Of a DNA stretch of 5,496 nucleotides, positions 1-5,496 are shown piece by piece (within the stretch, counting starts at the first letter, position 1; each line of letters starts with the position of its first letter). The position numbers and the translations under genes were made by a program. Source of the DNA: Helicobacteraceae bacterium (lineage in GTDB: Bacteria > Campylobacterota > Campylobacteria > Campylobacterales > SZUA-545); assembly GCA_003250175.1 (NCBI GenBank), contig QKHD01000410.1:1-5496 (forward strand), written 5' to 3'. The notes beneath the pieces are model-generated. The model was not told where the DNA came from and did no database searches. It saw only the letters and a program-made list of their open reading frames with translations.

Positions 1-2020
1 CATCTCCAAGGAGCTGGTCACCCTGCGTGACGACGTCTTTGCCAGTCTTGATTTTGAAACCCTCCGCCTTCCGGAGAAAAACCCCATCCTCCGGATTGCC
101 GACGAGCTCAAGGCCTACGATATGAACGCCGTCCTGGCCCGCGCCCAGTCCGCCGCCAAAAAAGACGCAGCCCCCTCCGGAGGCTTCTTCGGCACGACCG
201 CCGCGCCCCAGACCCATGTGGATGAACCCCAACAAGCCCTGCTTTTTGAGGCCATTACCCTGGATTCTTTGGAAAAGGTCATGGCCGTCATCAACGCCCT
301 GCCCCAAAACTCCCTCGTCGCCTTCGATACGGAGACCACGTCGCTGGACGTCACCCGGGCCGATCTGGTCGGGTTCAGCTTTGCCTTTGACGAGGAGAAG
401 GCCTACTACATCCCCGTGGGTCACCGGTACCTCGGCGTGGGCGACCAGCTGAACATCGACGAGGCCAAGACGGCCATCAACGCCCTCCTCAAACACAAAA
501 TCGTCGGCCAGAACCTCAAATACGACCTCTCCGTCCTGCGCCACGCGCTGGGTATCATCTATGAGGATTTCCACGCCGACACGATGGTCATGGCGTGGAT
601 GATCGATCCGGAGCGGGCCGTAGGGCTGGACAAACTGGCGGAGTTTTATTTCCGCCACCCCATGATCAGCTACAAGGATACCGTCGGCAAGGGCAAGGAT
701 TTCAGCACCGTGGACATTGACGACGCCACCAAGTACGCCGCGGAAGACGCCTTTGTCACCCTCAAGCTCTACCATAAGCTGCTGGGTATTTTAGAGCTGC
801 AATCTCCGGAGCTGGTACAGGAGTATTTTGAGGTGGAAGTGCCCTTTATCAACACCCTGATCCGGATGGAGAGCCTGGGCATCACCGTCGATACGGAGTT
901 TTTCGCCAAGCTGCGCGTCACCAGCAGCGAGACGATCAAGGAGATGGAGCAGAAAATCTACGCCGCCAGCGGCACGGAGTTTAACATCAACTCCACCAAG
1001 CAGCTGGGCGCCGTGCTCTTTGAAACCCTGGGCCTGCCGCCGGTGAAAAAGACCAAAACGGGCTACTCCACCGACGATACGACCCTGACCAAACTCCAGA
1101 ACGCCCACCCGGTGATCCCGCTGATTCAGGAGTACCGCGAGCTTTTTAAACTCCACTCCACCTACATCGAACCGCTATTGAGCCTAGGCGAGTCGGAAGC
1201 CGACCACCGCGTGCACACCAGCTTCCTCCAGACAGGCACCGCCACGGGGCGTCTGAGCAGCAAAAACCCCAACCTGCAAAACATCCCCACCCGCACGGAG
1301 ATGGGGCGCAATATCCGCCAGGGCTTTATCGCGGCTCCGGGCTACCGTTTTGTGGGACTCGACTACTCCCAGATCGAGCTGCGCCTGCTGGCCCACTTTA
1401 GCGAAGACCCAACCCTGCTCGCGGCTTTTGCCGAAGACAAGGACATTCACTTAGAGACCGCCCGCAAAATCTTCGGCGACGACGAGGCCGAAGCCAAGCG
1501 GGGCATCGCCAAGAGCGTCAACTTCGGTCTGCTCTACGGCATGGGAAGCCGCAAGCTGGCGGAGACCGTGGGCATCAGCCCCACCGAGGCCAAGACGGTC
1601 ATCGACAACTACTTCGCCACCTTCTCCTCCGTGCGCAAGTATTTCGAGACCATCAAGCACGGCGCCAAGGAGCAGGGCTACGTCGAAACCCTCCTGGGCC
1701 GCCGCCGCTACTTCGACTACGCCAGCGCCAACGGCATGCAGCTGGCCATGTTCGAGCGCGAAGCGGTCAACTCCAAGTTCCAGGGCAGCGCGGCGGACCT
1801 CGTCAAACTCGCCATGATCGAGATTAACAAGCGCTTTAAAGAGCGCGACGACGTCCGGATGCTGCTGCAGATCCACGATGAACTGGTTTTTGAGATCAAA
1901 GAGGGGATCGTCGAGAGCGTGGCCGACGAGATTCAAAGCATTATGGAGGGCATCTTCACCCTCAAGGTGCCGCTCAAATGCAGCCGGGCTGTCGCCCAGA
2001 CCTGGAAAGAACTGAAATAA
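1..2020 (+). CDS. polA: DNA polymerase I, 5'-truncated by the window edge
   Basis: DNA polymerase I fills gaps, removes RNA primers and takes part in excision repair. The frame is open from the left edge (first full codon at 2), and the residues before the Met at 122 (ISKELVTLRDDV) match the end of the 5' nuclease part of PolA, so 122 is an internal Met and the true start lies upstream. A linker rich in Ala, Pro and Gly follows. The 3'-5' exonuclease domain keeps its metal ligands: FDTET (Asp 326-328, Glu 332-334), GQNLKYD (Asp 524-526) and YAAED (Asp 746-748), so it should proofread, unlike the degenerate domain of Taq or Bacillus enzymes. The polymerase domain has TGRLSSKNPNLQNIP, motif A LDYSQIELR (Asp 1361-1363), motif B KSVNFGLLYG (Lys 1511-1513, Phe 1523-1525, Tyr 1535-1537) and motif C QIHDE (Asp 1877-1879, Glu 1880-1882). 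It ends normally at TAA. No convincing terminator follows, so read-through toward ccsBA is possible. Confidence 0.97.
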   Translation, partial: ISKELVTLRDDVFASLDFETLRLPEKNPILRIADELKAYDMNAVLARAQSAAKKDAAPSGGFFGTTAAPQTHVDEPQQALLFEAITLDSLEKVMAVINALPQNSLVAFDTETTSLDVTRADLVGFSFAFDEEKAYYIPVGHRYLGVGDQLNIDEAKTAINALLKHKIVGQNLKYDLSVLRHALGIIYEDFHADTMVMAWMIDPERAVGLDKLAEFYFRHPMISYKDTVGKGKDFSTVDIDDATKYAAEDAFVTLKLYHKLLGILELQSPELVQEYFEVEVPFINTLIRMESLGITVDTEFFAKLRVTSSETIKEMEQKIYAASGTEFNINSTKQLGAVLFETLGLPPVKKTKTGYSTDDTTLTKLQNAHPVIPLIQEYRELFKLHSTYIEPLLSLGESEADHRVHTSFLQTGTATGRLSSKNPNLQNIPTRTEMGRNIRQGFIAAPGYRFVGLDYSQIELRLLAHFSEDPTLLAAFAEDKDIHLETARKIFGDDEAEAKRGIAKSVNFGLLYGMGSRKLAETVGISPTEAKTVIDNYFATFSSVRKYFETIKHGAKEQGYVETLLGRRRYFDYASANGMQLAMFEREAVNSKFQGSAADLVKLAMIEINKRFKERDDVRMLLQIHDELVFEIKEGIVESVADEIQSIMEGIFTLKVPLKCSRAVAQTWKELK

Positions 2021-2038
2021 CCGGGCCGAATCGGAGGC

Positions 2039-2060
2039 ATTTACCCCCGATTTACCCCCG
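2039..2060 (+). repeat. Perfect 11-bp tandem direct repeat (ATTTACCCCCG x2), possible operator
   Basis: Two exact head-to-tail copies of ATTTACCCCCG lie at 2039-2049 and 2050-2060, in the gap between polA and ccsBA. A third, partial copy (TACCCCC) is at 2071-2077. The 11-bp period is about one helical turn, the arrangement bound by winged-helix response regulators of the OmpR/PhoB family. The repeat covers roughly -39 to -18 relative to a start inferred from the -10 box at 2066-2071. The repeat is directly visible; the regulatory role is inference. Confidence 0.5.
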
Positions 2061-2065
2061 TTGAC

Positions 2066-2071
2066 TAGAAT
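2066..2071 (+). promoter_or_regulatory. Candidate -10 element for the ccsBA locus
   Basis: TAGAAT differs from the sigma-70 consensus TATAAT at one position and sits 37 bases upstream of the ATG at 2108, in the only gap before ccsBA. No -35 box of good quality is present at the expected distance, where the direct repeats lie instead. Campylobacterota promoters often lack a conserved -35, so this is compatible with a promoter but not proof of one. Confidence 0.35.
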
Positions 2072-2094
2072 ACCCCCAAACCCAACTTCGAGGC

Positions 2095-2098
2095 AGGA
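2095..2098 (+). promoter_or_regulatory. Ribosome binding site favouring the ATG at 2108
   Basis: AGGA is followed by a 9-base, T-rich spacer to the ATG at 2108 and a 12-base spacer to the second ATG at 2111. Spacing favours 2108, giving an N-terminus MMKK; a start at 2111 would remove only one residue. Confidence 0.55.
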
Positions 2099-2107
2099 TT
2101 ATTTTTT

Positions 2108-2314
2108 ATGATGAAAAAGTTTATTGATCTACTCTTCTCCATGCGTTTTACCGCCGTTTTATTTATTACGATCGCCGTGGCCATCGGCGCGGCCACCTTT
2201 GTGGAAAACGACTTCGGCACCCAGGGTGCCAGAGCCATGGTCTACAATGCGACCTGGTTTGAGATCGTGATCGCCCTCTTTACCCTCAACCTCGCGGGCA
2301 ATATCTTCCGCTAA
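2108..2314 (+). CDS. N-terminal piece of a CcsBA/ResB-type cytochrome c synthetase, ended by an in-frame TAA
   Basis: This 68-residue frame is the start of a ResB/CcsB-type protein. After MMKKFIDLLFSMRF comes a first membrane helix (about residues 13-30), then a short periplasmic stretch with the family-typical ENDFGTQGARAMVYNATWFE pattern, and a second helix (about 51-66) ending in LNLAGNIFR. The TAA at 2312-2314 stops it there. The next frame (ATG at 2318) is in the same phase and continues directly with the sequence expected after NIFR, so this is not an independent small gene but the first two helices of the large synthetase. Alone it carries none of the haem-ligand histidines. It may be a remnant of a broken gene, an artefact of one wrong base, or one subunit of a split enzyme. 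Homology to the family is clear; the status of the piece is uncertain. Confidence 0.85.
   Translation: MMKKFIDLLFSMRFTAVLFITIAVAIGAATFVENDFGTQGARAMVYNATWFEIVIALFTLNLAGNIFR
2312..2314 (+). other. In-frame TAA stop interrupting the ccsBA frame
   Basis: Codons read CGC TAA AAG ATG TAC CGA, that is NIFR-stop-KMYR. The ATG at 2108 and the ATG at 2318 are in one phase, and no other stop occurs until 5171-5173, so a single substitution (for example TAC or TAT to TAA) rather than an indel explains the break. TAA also ends polA and the large frame, so it is not a reassigned codon here. Confidence 0.9.
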
Positions 2315-2317
2315 AAG

Positions 2318-5173
2318 ATGTACCGAAAAGGGAAGCTCGCCCGGCTGATTTTCCACGTTTCGTTTATCGTGATTATCCTGGGTGCGGCGGTAACCCGCTA
2401 CTTTGGCTACGAAGGGATGATGCACATCCGCGAAGCGGAGGCCAGCAACACGATTCTGACCAACGACACCTACATCCGGACGGTGATCGAGCAAAACGGC
2501 CAGCGTATCGAAGATACCAAGCCGGTCCTCTTCTCCGCCGCCACGGACAGCGAAATCTCCTACGCCATCGACACCCCCAAAGGCGCGCTTACCGTGACCA
2601 CCACGGCCTTTTACCAAAACGCCGCGGAGACCATCGTGCCCGATCCGGAGGGCAAACCGTATTTGGGTCTTGTCCTCTCCGACGGCACCCAGCCCCAGAG
2701 CGTTGATCTCTTCTTAGGAGACCTCCTGCCCGTCACCCCGAACCTTGCCATCGCCTTTGATAACCCCGCCGCCGACCCGGCGCGCACGTTGATTATCCGC
2801 CAAAATCAAGACGGCACCCTCAGCTTTCAGGCTCCGGAGGCCCTGCAGTGGATGTCCATGGACACCCGTGAAAACGGCTCCCTGGCCGCCGGGCAGCCCC
2901 ACCCCATGCAGACCCGCACCCTTTACGGCATGAGCGGTTTGCAGATGGTGATCAAAACCCACCTTCCCGGTGCCCGCAAGCAGCTGGTCGACACCCGTGA
3001 AAAAACCGGGGTTTCCGCACTCAAAGCCACCGTCAGCTACCAGGGCCAGAGCAAAGAGGTCACCCTCTTTGGCTCCGGAGGGATGGAAGGCCAGGATGAG
3101 AGCGTGCAGCTGGGCGATAGCCGCGTCAACCTCTCCTACGGCTCCGTGCGCGTCACCCTCCCCTTTGCCCTCAAACTCAACGCCTTTGTGCTCGACCGCT
3201 ACCCCGGCTCCATGTCGCCCTCGTCTTACGAGAGCCACGTGACGGTACTGGACGAAAAAAACAACGTCTCCATGCCCTACCACATCTACATGAACCACAT
3301 TCTGGTCTATGAAGGGTACCGCTTTTACCAATCCTCCTACGATCAGGACGAACTGGGCACGATCCTTTCCGTGGCGCATGACCCCGGCATGATCCCCACC
3401 TACATCGGCTACTTCCTCATGACCGTGGGGCTGGTCTGGGTGCTCTTTGCCCGCAAGGCCCGTTTCCGTCAGCTGGCGGACTCCGTCAACAAAAGTGCCG
3501 CCGCCGTGGCCCTGACCCTTTTGACACTAGCCTCCGGAGCCTCCCTGCACGCCTCCGTCGCTCCGGAGCATGCGGAAAACTTCGGGCAGCTGCTGGTGCA
3601 GGACGTTCAAGGCCGGATCAAACCCGTCGATACGCTCACCATGGAGATCATGAACAAAGTCCACCGCGACTACCAACTGGATGGTCTTTCCGCCAATCAG
3701 GTGGTGCTCAGCATGCTCTCCGCACCCCAGGAGTGGCAGACCAGAAAAGTGATCCGCGTCTCCAATGACGGAGTCAATGCCATGCTGGGCGTGGACCCGT
3801 CGGACAAATACCTCAGTTTCCGCGAGTTTTTCGACGCCAACATGAAGTACCTGCTGCGCGACGCCCTCGAAGAGGTCAACCGCAAGCGCCCCGCGGATCG
3901 CGGCAAGCTGGATAAAGAGCTGCTCAAAGTGGACGAACGGGCCAATATCTGCTACATGGTCTACAACGGCGATCTTTTCCGCATCTTCCCCAGCCCCAAT
4001 GCGGGCGATACCCGCTGGTACTCGCCCCGTGAAGCGCTGCAGAGCTTTGAAAAGCCCTTTAGCGACGAAGTCCAGCAGCTGACCCTGAACTACCTCAACG
4101 CCGTGGGCAGCGCCGAAGCCTCCGGAGAGTGGGCCGCAGCAGACAAAGCCCTGGATGACATCCGCGCCTTCCAGAGCCGCCACGGAGCCAAACTTTTCCC
4201 CCACCCGGCGGTCGTCAAGGCGGAGCTGATCTCCAACGACTTTAATATTTTCGAGCGTCTGGCACCCGTTTACGGCCTGCTCGGTTTTGCCCTGCTGGCG
4301 ATTTTGTTTGTCTCCATCATCAATAACAACCCCGCCATGAAGCTCCCGGTAAAAATCGGCTTTTACCTGCTGCTGGCCGCCTTTATCGCCCACACCGCAG
4401 GCCTTGGGCTGCGCTGGTACATCTCCGGACACGCCCCCTGGAGCAACGGCTACGAATCGCTGATCTACATCTCCTGGGCTACGCTGCTGGCGGGGCTTTT
4501 CTTTAGTAAAAAGTCCTCCATGACCCTGGCGGCTACCTCGATTCTGGCCGCGCTGACGCTCTTCGTGGCACACCTGAGCTGGATGGACCCGCAGATTACG
4601 AACCTGGTGCCGGTGCTTAAATCCTACTGGCTGACGATTCACGTCAGTATCATCAGCGCCAGCTACGGCTTTTTGGCGCTGGGTGCGCTGCTGGGCTTTA
4701 TTACGATGGTGCTTTTTATCTTCCGGAGCGCCACCAAGCCCCACATCGACAAGGCGATTAAAGAGTTGACCAAGATCAACGAGATGAGCATTATCATCGG
4801 TCTGGTGATGATCTCCATCGGCAACATGCTGGGCGCCGTCTGGGCCAACGAGTCCTGGGGCCGCTACTGGAGCTGGGACGCCAAGGAGACCTGGACGCTG
4901 GTGAGCATCATGATCTACGCCTTCGTGGTGCACACCCGCTTTATCCCCAAGCTCAAAACTGCCTACTTTAACGCGCTCATGAGCACCGTGGCCTTCGCCA
5001 GCATCATCATGACCTACTTCGGGGTCAACTACTACCTCTCCGGCATGCACTCCTACGCCGCGGGCGACCCGATCCCGGTACCGAGTTTCGTCTACTACAC
5101 CATCATCGTCGTTGCTGCCGTGGCCATCGCTGCGGCGCGCAACAGCGACGCCCGTTCGCCTCTCGCTAAATAA
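2318..5173 (+). CDS. ccsBA: Cytochrome c synthetase CcsBA (fused ResB-CcsA), main part lacking the first two helices
   Basis: System II cytochrome c synthetase: it moves haem across the inner membrane and joins it to CXXCH motifs of apocytochromes in the periplasm. The 951 residues hold a helix (about 7-24) with His13, the likely TM-His1; a large periplasmic ResB region ending in YRFYQSSYD (334-342) and HDPG (354-357); a helix (361-378); a hydrophobic segment (393-412); a second periplasmic region starting near GRIKPVDT (432-439); and from about 648 the multi-helix CcsA part. There the family pattern APWSNGYESL follows His705, and the haem-handling WWD segment is W847 GRYW SWD854. Likely ligands are His775 (P-His1, WLTIHV), His872 (TM-His2, VVHTRF) and His911 (P-His2, GMHSY). 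Joined across the TAA, the product would have about 1,020 residues, normal for Campylobacterota. The ATG at 2318 is the codon after the stop and one Lys codon; only AAAAG abuts it as a weak ribosome site. Whether this piece works without, or together with, the 68-residue piece is unknown. Confidence 0.93.
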   Translation: MYRKGKLARLIFHVSFIVIILGAAVTRYFGYEGMMHIREAEASNTILTNDTYIRTVIEQNGQRIEDTKPVLFSAATDSEISYAIDTPKGALTVTTTAFYQNAAETIVPDPEGKPYLGLVLSDGTQPQSVDLFLGDLLPVTPNLAIAFDNPAADPARTLIIRQNQDGTLSFQAPEALQWMSMDTRENGSLAAGQPHPMQTRTLYGMSGLQMVIKTHLPGARKQLVDTREKTGVSALKATVSYQGQSKEVTLFGSGGMEGQDESVQLGDSRVNLSYGSVRVTLPFALKLNAFVLDRYPGSMSPSSYESHVTVLDEKNNVSMPYHIYMNHILVYEGYRFYQSSYDQDELGTILSVAHDPGMIPTYIGYFLMTVGLVWVLFARKARFRQLADSVNKSAAAVALTLLTLASGASLHASVAPEHAENFGQLLVQDVQGRIKPVDTLTMEIMNKVHRDYQLDGLSANQVVLSMLSAPQEWQTRKVIRVSNDGVNAMLGVDPSDKYLSFREFFDANMKYLLRDALEEVNRKRPADRGKLDKELLKVDERANICYMVYNGDLFRIFPSPNAGDTRWYSPREALQSFEKPFSDEVQQLTLNYLNAVGSAEASGEWAAADKALDDIRAFQSRHGAKLFPHPAVVKAELISNDFNIFERLAPVYGLLGFALLAILFVSIINNNPAMKLPVKIGFYLLLAAFIAHTAGLGLRWYISGHAPWSNGYESLIYISWATLLAGLFFSKKSSMTLAATSILAALTLFVAHLSWMDPQITNLVPVLKSYWLTIHVSIISASYGFLALGALLGFITMVLFIFRSATKPHIDKAIKELTKINEMSIIIGLVMISIGNMLGAVWANESWGRYWSWDAKETWTLVSIMIYAFVVHTRFIPKLKTAYFNALMSTVAFASIIMTYFGVNYYLSGMHSYAAGDPIPVPSFVYYTIIVVAAVAIAAARNSDARSPLAK

Positions 5174-5177
5174 TACT

Positions 5178-5202
5178 TCCGGATAGCCGCTGCCTATCCG
5201 GA
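5178..5202 (+). terminator. Hairpin after ccsBA, possible weak terminator
   Basis: TCCGGATAG (5178-5186) pairs perfectly with CTATCCGGA (5194-5202) around a 7-base loop, starting 4 bases after the ccsBA stop. The downstream bases (TAAATAAGG) lack a T run, so it is not a classical intrinsic terminator on the + strand. It could attenuate transcription, protect the mRNA 3' end, or be a coincidence of two copies of the frequent TCCGGA word. Confidence 0.45.
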
Positions 5203-5217
5203 TAAATAAGGCTGATC

Positions 5218-5496
5218 ATGTGGTTCCTTTTTGGGGTTATTACGCTGGGTCTCTTTTTGTTTTTCTATAGCTATAAAAAGATTCGTGCATCCTGGACCGG
5301 AACCACCAAAACCCTCGGAACGATTCATTATCAAGTCAAGCTAATCAGAAAAAAAGGTAATATTGAAGGGTTTTTCATTGGTATTTCCGGAAAAGAGGGC
5401 TATGAATTTATTTTCAAGCGTGAAGGAATACTGGATAGGTTTTTTAAATCGATTGGGCTGATCAAAGAGTATCAGTCCGGAGATAAAAACTTTGAT
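5218..5496 (+). CDS. Small membrane-anchored protein of unknown function, 3'-truncated by the window edge
   Basis: An ATG at 5218, preceded by TAAGG (5207-5211) at a 6-base spacing, opens 93 codons without a stop to the right edge. Residues 1-18 (MWFLFGVITLGLFLFFYS) form one hydrophobic helix followed by YKKIR, the pattern of an N-terminal membrane anchor. The rest is soluble and beta-rich in appearance, with GTIHYQVKLIRKKGNIEG, then ISGKEGYEFIFKREG and a closing GDKNFD. Short genes of unknown function with a 'GD..FD' segment after one or two helices are common, but I cannot assign this one to a family. Base composition is about 37% GC by hand count, far below polA and ccsBA, with AT-ending codons, which suggests recent acquisition or a low-expression accessory gene. 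The strong ribosome site and hydrophobic start support it as a real gene. Confidence 0.75.
   Translation, partial: MWFLFGVITLGLFLFFYSYKKIRASWTGTTKTLGTIHYQVKLIRKKGNIEGFFIGISGKEGYEFIFKREGILDRFFKSIGLIKEYQSGDKNFD

Larger units (their letters stand above)
70..5481. repeat. Dispersed, highly iterated palindrome TCCGGA (at least 20 copies)
   Basis: Copies start at 70, 90, 176, 607, 805, 861, 1854, 2475, 2644, 2833, 3074, 3533, 3562, 4121, 4424, 4722, 5178, 5197, 5386 and 5476. Seven extend to the 8-base palindrome CTCCGGAG (centred at 176, 805, 2833, 3074, 3533, 3562, 4121 copies). They occur in all three codon phases, in the intergenic hairpin and in the AT-rich last gene. Role unknown; the counts are by eye. 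Confidence 0.6.

Noticed and set aside
122..124. The ATG at 122 as the polA start.
   Set aside because: The frame is open to the left edge, and the upstream residues fit the end of the PolA 5' nuclease region; a start here would cut in the middle of the protein.
2021..2040. A hairpin after polA in the CCGGGCCGAATCGGAGGC region as a terminator.
   Set aside because: The only perfect pairing (CCGA with TCGG) leaves a 1-base loop; alternatives have 3-bp stems, and no T run follows.
2312..2314. Recoding of TAA as selenocysteine or pyrrolysine, or a genetic code with TAA as sense.
   Set aside because: Those recodings use TGA and TAG, and TAA ends both polA and the large ccsBA frame normally.
3527..5050. 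A 507-codon open frame on the minus strand opposite ccsBA, and other long antisense frames at 1451-1936 and 2714-3379.
   Set aside because: They lie fully inside well-supported genes, their translations show no recognisable domain and a composition rich in His, Gly, Val and Asp typical of the reverse of GC-rich coding DNA.
5349..5355. Run of seven A as a phase-variation or slippage site in the last gene.
   Set aside because: Seven A in AT-rich DNA coding for Lys-Lys is ordinary, and the frame is open on both sides without needing a shift.

Overview
The window (5496 bases, clearly GC-rich over its first 5.17 kb) looks like a chromosomal segment from a member of the Campylobacterota (Epsilonproteobacteria). 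The main reason is the giant cytochrome c synthetase in which the ResB/CcsB and CcsA/ResC parts are fused in one reading frame. That layout is typical of Helicobacter, Campylobacter, Wolinella and Sulfurimonas relatives, and is also seen in Bacteroidota. The base composition is high for that phylum, which suggests an environmental lineage rather than a host-associated one. I cannot name the genus.

Layout, all on the + strand. (1) Positions 1-2020 are the 3' part of polA. The frame is open to the left edge, so the gene starts outside the window, and the visible part carries the end of the 5' nuclease region, an intact proofreading domain and an intact polymerase domain. (2) Positions 2021-2107 are a short intergenic gap with a perfect 11-bp tandem direct repeat next to a plausible -10 box. 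(3) Positions 2108-5173 are a ccsBA-type cytochrome c synthetase frame of about 1,020 codons, interrupted once by an in-frame TAA at 2312-2314. The result is a 68-residue N-terminal piece and a 951-residue remainder that has its own ATG 3 bases after the stop. (4) Positions 5174-5217 hold a hairpin and a ribosome binding site. (5) From 5218 to the right edge runs an open, AT-rich frame for a small membrane-anchored protein of unknown function, not complete in the window.

The genes do not form an obvious pathway. PolA is DNA housekeeping, whereas CcsBA exports haem and attaches it to c-type cytochromes in the periplasm, serving respiration. The most notable feature is the in-frame stop in ccsBA. 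It lies in the short cytoplasmic loop between the second and third membrane helices, and the reading frame is otherwise perfect with all expected haem-ligand histidines present. It is a recent nonsense mutation, a sequence or assembly error, or a genuinely split synthetase made by termination and reinitiation. A second global signal is the palindrome TCCGGA, found at least 20 times in this window in coding and intergenic DNA.
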